Part shown: one piece after another, positions 54,121 to 64,000 of the stretch
Position numbering within the stretch: position 1 is the first letter of the stretch
Layout of the letters: every line of letters begins with the position of its first letter
Assembly: GCA_911728455.2 (NCBI GenBank)
Contig: OU452231.1
Coordinates: 4,744,236-4,808,235 of the forward strand
Length of the DNA: 64,000 nucleotides
Reading direction: 5' to 3'
Origin: Marthasterias glacialis
Lineage: Eukaryota; Echinodermata; Asteroidea; Forcipulatida; Asteriidae
Translations under genes and position numbers: made by a program
Notes under the pieces: model-generated
The model's database searches: none
What the model was told of the DNA's origin: nothing
Seen by the model: only the letters and a program-made list of their open reading frames with translations

Positions 54121-57100
54121 ATGTTTTACGTCAGGATTGCAATTTGGACTCTGGTTTGGACGCTTGTTTCCATTCACGGTGAGTAGGAATAGGGAAATAA
54201 AAGATAGATGTAATTAACACCACAGTAGTTACTTTTCATTGAGTAGGTCGTAGCAGTCGAGAACTGAGATCCTGGCGGCGACTAAGCTTGGGGCTACTTC
54301 GACGTCATCGATGATGATTAGATGGATCAGTCCTATTTAATCATCTTGGCGCTTTGCTTTACTACGATTGGATGGGAAATCCCCCGATGTTCATATTTTG
54401 GACGCAGCCAGAGCTTTATAAAAATGATAATTTTCATATTTGTGTTAAGATTGACTTCAGGCCCGTTTCCCAGTTCTTCACTATTAGGGATGCGCGTCCA
54501 CACACCCTATCTTTCTATTGGAATCATAAACTCATCTCACTTATCATCATCAAGACTATACCAGTGAGAACAAACCCCACACAGTAAATTGCTGCGCGAT
54601 ATACTGTGTGAGAGAGCGCAGCCCTAGTCAGACTATAGAGCGCAGCGACAGTCTGACTGTGTGAGGCTCCCTCGTTTATAGTCGATACGATGTTTTACCA
54701 TACACCTCCACACATCCCTTCTCTCTATTCGAACTATGAGCGCGATGGAGTCAGCGCATCTTCATCATCCTCATCTCACTTAATCATCTCATCTAATCCT
54801 AATCTCATCTAATCGCTACCTAACATTTAATATTTGTTGAATGCGGGAGAGCTCAGTGCGGCCGCGATGTAGGATGGAGGTGGCCCTAGGTCGTACCGCT
54901 GCGGTTAATGGGTTTCTCTATATTCTTTGTGAAACTTTTTCTGAATTCATAAGGTTTTCGAATCACTTTTTCTTCTCTATCTCTGTATTTTTTTTTTTTT
55001 TGACATCCACTCGTTCAACCTTTCTAACGTTGGTTAGATTTTTTTTTCATCCCTCATTTCATAAAACTTTTCTAGTTCAGACTGTTTCAACGTAAACTCT
55101 TCTTGCGATACAATTATCTTCAAGAGCTTTGCTCACGAATTCGCAAATAGTAATTTAATTTTAGCTCCGGCCAAAACACGAATCTCATCGTGTTTCTATT
55201 TTCTTCTTAATCACTCAACTCTAATCCCGTTATCTAAGCAACCCATTCCTATGCCGCCCAAGGCTAATCCAACGGGTGCTGTGATTACTCCAGCGATCGC
55301 CTCTATTCCTACAACCTCCGATGCAACGCCTATAATGTCTACACCCACAATGCGACCCCCCACCCCCGAGAAAGTTTACAAACTGTTTAACCCGATCAGC
55401 TTCGAGTTCCCTCTTGATTTGACTTATTTCTTGTATTCCAAAGCTCTGTCAATTGTCTTGTAAACTTCAAACGAAAGATACATTTAATTAATTTACATTA
55501 ATTTCATTAATCTTTAAACAGTGGGAGTTCCGTTTATAATCTTATTCGGTAACCACCTTGATTTACCAACCAAGTTTGCGTCATCATAGCGCCTCCTACG
55601 ATGGCCCCGACTTTTACCAAGTCTCAAGACTAAATTTATCCAGGTCGCGGCAGGTCGCACTTTTTTAAATCATGGTATACAGCATGGCGATTCCATCGAC
55701 TACTACATCGTGATACACATACCGGTAATTTACTACGTGGGATGTATTCATTTTAATAAGAACTAAGATATTATTTAACTTGTTCCAAATCGAGCTGGTC
55801 TTCTATATTTAACACGGGGGCTTCTTGCGCTCTACTGGTGGGCCTTTCAACCTTTTGTCTCGGGTGGACAGGGGAATGTGATACCCATTTTATAAAAAAA
55901 AAAAAGATAATAAAAAAATAAAAAACAGTCAAACCAACAGCTCCATAATTATATCCAGGTCCAATTGGTACAATTCAAGGGTTGCTCGGCATTTTTTATC
56001 GGTTGTAATAGGTCTCTCGGAGTGCTGCTCCCAGACCCCCCCCTTGCTGACGCTTGCTTCATTTTGTGTTTTCTCTTTTTGTAGAATTCTACCAATTGTT
56101 TACCGGCCGCGACTCTATTTTGGGTTGTTTACTTTCTTGGTTGTTTGTTCCGATTGTTGCGTCACTTGGGGCCCATGATGATGCGACTCTTCTTCTTGGC
56201 TCATTGTTGTCGTCATTTATCAAGTTGTCTTGATAATAATTTTATTCATCTTTTAAGTCTAATGTGTTTGGCTGTGTTTGGCCGTGGGGAGTTACTACCT
56301 CGCCGCGGCGAGATACTATCTTGAGTTACTGTACCACGGACAGTAACTCGCCGCGGAGATAGCATCTTGATTTTTTCCCCCCGTTGTGGCCCTTTAAAAC
56401 AGACTTTAATACGTCGCGCTGACGAAACCCCCTTGACAGCGTCGTTTAATGTGTAACAGGCACCGAGTGCAGCTAGCGCACTCTATGCCGATACATAATA
56501 CATTTACAAGGCTATACGCCGAGTTTTCTTGCGTCATAAAGATTGATTTATTACTTTTCCCGACTACTTTGAAGGGAGAGCGATTGAAACGCCGTATATA
56601 CTAAACTGAGATCATATTATACATTTAGTAATCTCAGCTGAATTAAAGAGTTAAAAGAAAAACCTGGCGGTTCTCGACAGCTAAACACAAGTAAATTTGA
56701 TAACACATCAGACAAAAATATTTCACATGAAGTTTTCTACCATCATCGTCTCTATACCATGTAAGTTATGTGCAAATCTGTGAACATTTTGTTTTTCGGT
56801 GTTCCCAAAAGTGAATATGGGCTTTAAGGCGTGATTCCCATTTCTCCACTACTACAACCTACTCAATGAAAAGAGAAATGTGCATTGTGAATCAGCAATT
56901 GAAAGTTTCACTTAATCATTCAGTCGTATTTTAGAAGCCCATGGCAAGAAAAAGTACATGATTGTGTACATGTAAATTTACGTTTCGTTCCAACTCCAAG
57001 TTATTAAGGCACACATTTCGATTCACTGTTCAGTTCAAGTTTATGCCTTTTAATCACTGAAAACTTCTAAATGAAATCTTTTTAGAATGATTGAAATGAT

Positions 57101-58600
57101 TAATCTGACTTAAAATCCCCAGGCTATAGATCTGGTTCGATCATGATTTTGTTAATTTTTGATTTATTGTCTTGAAATGATCGTTGAAGGAGAGGGTTGG
57201 AAAGAGGTTCCCCTCTCATGTAATCAAATGAAATATTTACTTCAAAGACAAACAGCAGTTTTATAAAACGTGCATGTTATTTTGTACAATTTTTGCAGGT
57301 GGGCGTACAAAGTGTCACAATAATGTCAACATCCTTAATCGTGCTGATTACACTATAATCAACACAGAGCGAAACTGGAGTGCCTCACGTGACCACTGTA
57401 GATCACTTGATAAGGAGCTTGTTGTCATTGACTCAGACGAGGAACTTGAATATGTTCAGCAACTGCTACGAGATCAGGCAACTTCTGAAAGTTATTGGCT
57501 TGGGGCTAATGACTTAGAAACAGAAGGTACATGAGAATTCTAATATGTAAACCTAATCAAAGAAAGATTTACAATTGTTGATGTGAAACTTTTAAAGACG
57601 ATATACAGTATTGGTAAAGCTGATAGTGCAGTATTCTTACCTTGTTTGATTCAATAATATGTACATGGGGAAAAATTGTGAAAATCTGGGCTCAATCTGT
57701 CTTCTGAGTCAGGAGACAATAGTGAAAAACCGTTTACAGTTTCAGTTCGTAAACTCATTGTCCTTAATTTCTGTTATTGCAACCGAAATCAACAGTGCTG
57801 TTGCGTTTTTTTCAGGCTTTCACATACATTTTTAAAGGTACACACCGGCTTACTGTTTACCTAATTTAGTGATGTGGAATGATAGACAATAATTTTTAAA
57901 TGGTTGTTCTTAAAAAAAATCATCAAAATATCACGTAATTAACGAAAAATGTGAAAAAAACAAAACACGGTCAAAGGTCAGCCTATACGCTTTTCCAGCC
58001 GTTGTAACTGTAAAGTTTACGTGCCAATGTTGCGCAATGTTGTAAGTAGACTGGTGCTCTGTTTATGTATGAATTATTACAATGACGAGGCATGAGCATC
58101 CAGACTTCATATCCATCCAGCACAAATTCACGTGTAAATAACGAATTTATGTAGATGTAAATATTTCACAGAAAAATTGGTTCTAGTATGAACATCACGA
58201 ACAGTAAGCTTTCAGACTGAAACTAACTATGTTTGTGTAAGATTTGAAACTTTGCATGGTGGGAATACAATCTAGTGTGGTTTTAATCCTTATGTTAAGT
58301 GTCTTTAAAGGTAGAATACAGGATTGGTATTCATCGAAAACATGTGAGTAGAGTTAATTGTGTGTTAGTTCTCTCCCGTGCCACGAGGGTTTTTAAATTT
58401 CTCTTGGTATTTCTTTGTTAGGGTCGTTCAAATGGCTGGATGGGAAGAATCTGCCCGGAGGTTCCACTTGGTGGAACCCAGGGGAGCCAAACAATGTTGA
58501 TGGACAGGAAGATTGTGTTAATGCATGGTTCCAGTATGACTTCAAGTTGAACGACGGGGCATGTTCTAAGTTGTCAAGAAGCATATGTGAACAACACTAA
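54121..58600 (+). CDS. Lectin gene 5: secreted C-type lectin, PAN domain cut off by stop
   Basis: Exons 54121-54178, 57299-57526 and 58422-58600 join in phase 1 to give 154 residues. The signal peptide is MFYVRIAIWTLVWTLVSIH. Exon 2 encodes exactly the same residues as in gene 2. In exon 3 there are G to D (NNVDG) and A to K (CSKLS) changes; the EPN motif, E125 and LNDG are kept, so calcium-dependent mannose-type binding is likely retained. The exon ends CAC TAA T before GTAGGT: a stop at the codon that is TGA in gene 2 and TCA in genes 3 and 4. AATAAA lies at 58700-58705. The PAN exon at 59277-59542 is intact but out of reach of this reading. Confidence 0.85.
54232..56873. mobile_element. 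2.64-kb inverted-terminus element in intron 1 of gene 5
   Basis: Copy of the gene 2 element (17388-20042). Here the small frame from 55251 (MPPKANPTGAVITPAIAS, proline/threonine-rich, 70 codons) is uninterrupted because its C run is shorter. Poly-T and poly-C tracts also differ in length. Confidence 0.6.
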
Positions 58601-58717
58601 TGTAGGTACTTTTTTTGGTTCAAATTTTTATCCTGTCAGTTGATGTAATTTGATACCATGTAGTGCAATGTGCCATGAAATCAGCTTGCTGTATTCACTA
58701 ATAAACAACATAATGAG

Positions 58718-59218
58718 TTAAAGCCAGTGGATACTTATGACCAGTCAAGAAATAAATGACCGGTCAAAATAAATCACCAGTCAATAACAGCTTTGATCCT
58801 TCCCGCCCAAATGCGGCGCGCTGCCCATGGTGGCGAGGTTTGACAGCAACTGGTCCCCTCTCATTCTTCTTTGATTTGTAACCTGTCTAACTGTATGCAG
58901 TTTAGGGTGATTCATTTTTGAAGTGTGATCGCGTCAGAATACTTGCAATTTGCATTGCGCTTACTCATTTGTCAGTGGGGGTAAGAGACGAGAGGTATCG
59001 ATACGGCGCGCTGCCCATGGCTTGAAGTCCTCTTCACTTAATGAAAAACATGAAGTTTCAGCATTTTCGGATCCTTCTGCGTGAAAATAAATGCTCGAGA
59101 TTATCGCCGATATCTCAAGAAAGCTAACATATTTTCCAGAGGTTATTTTTATGGTATATTATATCTTCAATTATATAGGATTGAAACAAACGTACGGTTC
59201 CAAATACCCTGCCTTTAA
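58718..59218. mobile_element. TTAA-family MITE in intron 3 of gene 5
   Basis: TTAAAGCCAGTGGATACTT to AAATACCCTGCCTTTAA, matching gene 2's version. Confidence 0.65.
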
Positions 59219-59276
59219 GCAATTTGGATATTATGTTACCAGTGCAAAAAACAAAAAAATTCTTCGTATTTGATAG

Positions 59277-59542
59277 GTCCTGCCAAGATATTCTCCATCA
59301 CCAAGGGTTACCGTCTCCATGGCAATGTCCTGAAAACGATGGAAGTCTCTACCCTGACTCGGTGCTGCGGTGCATGCACGTCTCATTTGAATTGTGTATC
59401 GGTGAACTTTGACCTCAGAGGAGCTGGTGTGGAAGGTAGGCGTGTCCGAAAAATGTGTGAGTTGAACGGGTATTCCAAGGCTGGGAATGAAGAGAACTTT
59501 GTGGTGAGTGAGGGAGTTATGTATGCAGAGGTGGATATGTAA
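59277..59542 (+). other. Gene 5 PAN exon, downstream of the stop (cryptic or 3' UTR)
   Basis: Acceptor, 87-codon frame, cysteine pattern and AATAAA (59555-59560) are all intact although exon 3 ends in a stop. Only one residue differs from the gene 2 copy. Confidence 0.65.
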
Positions 59543-59800
59543 ATTAGATACGTGAATAAATTATAAATGATGAAAAGAACATCGCTTAACATTTAAAAAA
59601 TGTATTAAGTTGTTTTGGCACAGTGTTGAGTGCAATCTTGGGATTTGCCCATTCTTGAGATGGAACTTCAGTCAATCTTGATACTTTTTCATCCCCATTT
59701 TGAGAGCTCAACCTCAAGATTGTCCCCGTCCTACAGTAGCGGCATGCTAGCCCCACTAGTGTGGCGAAGGATAATTGACATCAGGTGGATCCTAAGCTAC

Positions 59801-60283
59801 GGTGTTCCATATGTGCCACTGCATAAAAAAAAAAGATTAAAAGAAGCGTCGCATTTTTATTTTTTCCGTCGCATTTGTATTTTTTCCGTCACATTTATGT
59901 TTTTTCCATTGCATTTTTATTGTTTCTTTCACATTTTTTTCCTGTCACATTTTTTTTTTCAGTCGTATTTTTTTAACATAGTCGCATGTACATTTTTCGG
60001 CCGCATTTTTTTTATTTCCATCGCATTTTTCCCCATCGCATGTTTATTCCTGTCGTATTTTTGTTTTACTGACGGCAGTCATGGATCCGGGGGGGGTCGA
60101 CCTTTCCCTGCACCGCAACCGAAACATAAAGAAAATGAAATTCTACAGGGGGTTTAATCGGACATAAAAAAAATATAAAAAAAAAATAAAAAAAAGAAGA
60201 AGTGCCTTAAAATGCGATGGAAACAAATGCGACGCTTATTATTATCATTTTTCTTTCAAGTATAGTGGCACATATGAAACACC
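59801..60283. mobile_element. GTCGCATTTT-array MITE downstream of gene 5
   Basis: GGTGTTCCATATGTGCCACT on the left; the right end has lost one base (GTGGCACATATGAAACACC). Otherwise as 22966-23471. Confidence 0.7.
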
Positions 60284-60759
60284 ATATTAGCCACACATCG
60301 AGCCCCATCTCTCGTCGTGCAGCTGATCGGCGGTGCATCCCCTAACGAGTGCGGCCGCGGATTCTAACCAACTAAATGTGTTCGATTACCTCTTAGCTTC
60401 CCTCCAGCGCTGTGGATGTTGAAGTTACTAAGCCTTTAAAGTCTTTTTGTAAAATAATCTTTTTCACCAAATGTCTGCACATTTTTAAAGGTTACCTGCA
60501 ATATTGCATATCTTTAAAAAAAAAAGGTGATTAGATTGTTGGTTACTTATTAGGTCTGGGTGGTAGTCAAACTAGAACTGGCTGGATCGGAATTGATTTG
60601 ATATAGCTGGGGAGGGGGGAGGGGGTCAGCTGTCCTCTGTTGACTGCTGTTCCTCTAGTGTCTGTCACTGATGACCGTAACAAAATCCACAGATTGAGAA
60701 AAATTCTCACGTTGCGCAGAAGGGTGAAGGTTCAAACTCAAGATAGAGCAGTTAAGATT

Positions 60760-60810
60760 AACCTTGAGATCAAGAAGCTTAATCTTGAGATCAAACTGCT
60801 TAATCTCAGG
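60760..60810 (+). repeat. 21-bp VNTR, unit 5 (two copies)
   Basis: Two TTGAGAT units, as in unit 2. The surrounding frame is cut by a TGA (CACTTGAGC) absent in unit 2. Confidence 0.75.
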
Positions 60811-61373
60811 ATTACACTCAGCGTATACACTTGAGCATTAATTCATGTACATATTACTGGTGTTCATCAGTTTAAAGTGGTTTTAATGTTAATTAGATCG
60901 TCATGTACATTGTATCTTGTATGACTTGAAGCTCATGTATTGTTCTCAACGGGTTTCAAATTGTCAAAAAGGATGTATGTAAGATGGAATTAATTCAAAA
61001 TGAAAGTCCTTTTTGTAGCACAAATCTGTTTACAGAATAAGCATAAATCGTATTTAGACTGAGCTTTTTGAAAAGTGAACAGGGCGCGTCATCAACGCTT
61101 CGTTTTTAACCAATGACGTCGTCCACCGTTGGTTACAAGTAATAAATATTTATGTATTGCGTCATAATCTATTTTTAAACGTGGGTGCCGACCTAAGATT
61201 TTAACAAGAGTCGTCAGGGAATATTTGGTCAGGGAACCAGACTAATGTGAAAAGTACACCCGTGCAACCTCGTTCCCAGGGGTAATGATCTCGCCGCACC
61301 ATTTATTTATTTTTTTTTGGTACCGAGGTTGACTCGATCAAAACCCTTAGAATATTGTGACAAGAAAATCTCC

Positions 61374-61531
61374 CATAATAGACTGTGTAAGTTTCGCGCG
61401 TATTCGAACATAAGGGTCCGTTAAAGCGCGTGATTTTTTTTCCTTTACATGTTACAGCAATGTGTGTGGGACCAAAATGGTCCCAAAAATATTCGAATAC
61501 GTGCGAGACTTACACAGTCTATATGGGAGAT
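61374..61531. mobile_element. MITE with TAGACTGTG termini, unit 5
   Basis: Copy of 24586-24744, with better preserved inner termini (TAGACTGTGTAAGT and ACTTACACAGTCTA). Confidence 0.7.
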
Positions 61532-61886
61532 TTTAATTAGGCCTGTGGCCTATCCACTCGACGCGCCGCTCAATGGTATCCCGCAAAAGTGGCATCATCA
61601 ATCATAGAGCAACTGGTCCCCTCTCATTCTTCTTTGATTTTTGACCTGTCTAACTGTATGCAGTTTATGGTGACCGCATAAAAACGAACTCATTTTGACA
61701 CGGGCGCTCGAAATTTTTTAGCAAGCGTGCGCAGTTCTTGGAGCCAGTCACCATTGTTTTTCGGCGCTTCCCTTCCAGGGGTTAGAGACGAGAGGTATCG
61801 ATACGGCGCGCTGCCCATGGTGGCGAGGTTGAAACCGACAGTTCTACCGGAGCTTCGTAAAGCGCAAGCGCAGTAGACACATGCAA

Positions 61887-62013
61887 CACTCTAAAAACTA
61901 ACTTAGTCAAAACAGCGTTGATTAGTCGTTTTAGAACATATTATTTGGACTAAATTTAGTCAAAAATGGTCTAAAATGACCAATTTAGGCTGGTTTGACT
62001 AACTCTTAGAGTG
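61887..62013. mobile_element. MITE with CACTCTAAAA termini, unit 5
   Basis: Copy of 25110-25233 with three extra bases (TTA near 61941). Confidence 0.7.
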
Positions 62014-64000
62014 AACAGCCTACTATGCACACGCTGGCACGCGCGCTTGGTAAACAGCAAAACTAGCATCTGGCACGTGATGCCGAATGAACCAGTGAGA
62101 ATTCAGCTCTTGATCATGAATATGTATGAGGTACCTCCGTATGGCACGTGCCCTGGGCCGGCACCACTTGAAGGGGCGCTCTGGCTGTAATTTTTATATG
62201 GTGCCATGATTTGTTAATTAAAATATTAACACGCTGGACTTGTATTTTTGAGCTGATATTATGGTAATACATGTATTAGTCATGTCTGGGTGTATGGTTT
62301 TACAGAAATAAATTAATGGTCTCTTCCAGTGTGCAGGGTTAAAAGTCGAATATTTGAACAAAATTATCCCATTTCAGCATATTAATTACATTCAGTAAAA
62401 TTAATTCTGATGCTCAACATAAATAAATATGCTGTTTTCAAAGTTTAAATAACATGATGGCTGTTCAATGTTTATGACGAATCAAGTAAAACACTTTTCT
62501 CTTTAAAGGTAGAAAACAGGATTGGTTTTCATCCAATTAAAAAGAAATAGTATCAGCATGAAAGCTTACTGATTACGAAGTTCATACCACTACCAATCAT
62601 CCATATGGAAATATTTCTGTCTTTAGAGGATCCTCTTAACTAACGTTAGTCTGCACGATGGGAGACTCTGAAATTATTTATGTGTCCGTCATGTTCTGTG
62701 TAAAAGCCGCATTGCATTATGGGATTACGTAGACATATATGTTAATTCTATCTAGCATATAGCTGGCATAAATCAGCCAGGAATAAAGTAATTTTCATTA
62801 TCCACTACCGGTCCCTATAATAATACAGTCAGAACGAAAACGATGTGGGGACCGGGAACCAGTCTAGTTTTGGTCCTCTCGCCCTTGATTGTTTAGTTTG
62901 TTCGTGGTTTGCAAAGAAGCAAGGTCATATTTCTCTGTGTTTGTGGCATAAGATGATATTTGTTATGAGGCCGGTGAATGTTTGTCATGTTCATGTAAGC
63001 CATTTAAAAGGTCTGAAATTGCCGTGGGTCGCTGAGTTACGAGTCTCATTTTTTTAACAACTTTTTTTCAAAAAATTATCTCTCCCGCTCTCGGGTAGAC
63101 TGTAGAGGGCGCACTGTCTTGCGAACGATCTGCCCGTATTATAATATTGTGCACATGCATAAATGTGTGATTATGACGGTTTGTATATAGATAATAATGA
63201 AATAGATTCAGACTTGCATGCTAATTCGTAGATATGATAATTATTAGCAATTTCATTCCATTTTTGTTAAGGACCATTGACAATTGAAAGTGAAAATGAA
63301 CATGTGAATTAAATGGTCAAGTTAAACTTGAAGCTACCAGACCTTTTTTGTAGTTACAGCTCCTTGTAGACCTGTTAAAAATATACGTTCTGTCATATGG
63401 AGAGGGGGAAACATTCAGCTACTCTCTAATTGTGAAAGAGTGAAAAAAACAACCGTTTTGTCCACCATACCAATCTTCGTTAGAGCCATATGGCGGACAA
63501 CATTTAGTGAAAGACGTGTATTTTCAACTTGAACTTTCAACTTTTCACCCCAATTCAATCAAAAAGAGGTGATGCACAGTGAGTTTCACTCTCAAGGGGG
63601 CAAAATGACACCACTTCGGCTAGAGAGTTAAATGTTCACTCTTTTACATTTAGAAAGTAGATTGATTTTTAGCTAGGTTTTTTTCAAGCATCTTTTCACG
63701 TTTAATTATGTGCAGTTAGAGATAATTATCGTTAACTACACTTTAAGTTTCCTTTTTATAAGTATCTTTTTGGATGATTATTATTGTTGTTATATTCTTA
63801 AAAATGGTTTTAAAGCATTTTTTTCGAATTTCTTTTAAAATACAAACATGTATTGTAAATATGCACATAATTAAGAAATTTGACCTTGTGAACATGAAAT
63901 TATATTCTTGATACATAAAGTTTGGGGAGATGGTTTGGTCTGTGGTCAGAGTACATGCTATGGTCAAGTTTCAGTCAGTTGGATATTTTGGCTGATATCT
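62014..64000. other. Duplicated intergenic block to the right edge, no gene
   Basis: Close copy of 25234-27320, the sequence upstream of gene 3, with a single copy of the 91-bp unit. No gene signal. By position it would lie a little over 2 kb upstream of another lectin gene if the duplication continues. Confidence 0.5.

Overview
This is eukaryotic, almost certainly metazoan, genomic DNA: AT-rich, with introns carrying GT/AG splice sites, no operons, and dense in transposon remnants. The gene content (small secreted C-type lectins with a C-terminal PAN/apple-like domain) and repeat types (THAP-transposase elements with TTAA target sites, tRNA-derived SINEs, L2/CR1-type LINE fragments) fit a marine deuterostome invertebrate. 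An echinoderm is my best guess; this is inference from remembered repeat families, not a search result.

The real genes form a tandem array of five copies, all on the + strand, of one four-exon lectin gene: exon 1 signal peptide, exons 2 and 3 a C-type lectin domain (CTLD), exon 4 a PAN/apple-like domain. All three introns are phase 1. Gene 1 shows only its PAN exon (2130-2395). Gene 2 starts at 17277, gene 3 at 29519, gene 4 at 40330 and gene 5 at 54121. Genes 3 and 4 read through to the PAN domain (239 and 242 aa). Genes 2 and 5 have a stop codon (TGA and TAA) where genes 3 and 4 have the last full codon of exon 3 (TCA). They should therefore make a 154-aa lectin without PAN, although an intact PAN exon still lies downstream. 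An AATAAA lies about 100 bases after exon 3 in the four genes where exon 3 is visible and at the aligned place in gene 1; another follows every PAN exon, so short and long forms are both plausible.

The array grew by nested segmental duplication. Roughly 1-27.3 kb (gene 1 end, gene 2 and flanks) matches 44.8-64 kb (gene 4 end, gene 5 and flanks), and gene 3 (29.2-37.5 kb) matches gene 4 (40.1-49.6 kb). Differences between copies are mostly mobile-element insertions or deletions: a decayed 5.2-kb THAP/DDE transposon at 5361-10535, a 1.2-kb element at 15718-16946 with an empty site in the other copy, and unit-specific MITEs nested in intron 3.

Between genes lie MITEs with readable inverted termini, an 18-bp minisatellite (10727-11137), a 21-bp VNTR varying from 2 to 6 copies between units, a hAT-like MITE with a perfect 8-bp target duplication, two L2/CR1-like LINE fragments, a candidate LTR and tRNA-derived SINEs. 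I saw no genuine tRNA, rRNA or CRISPR. The secreted lectins probably bind glycans outside the cell, with binding-site differences between copies (EPN versus KPN; LND, LDD, LDN) suggesting diverging ligand preference or decay.
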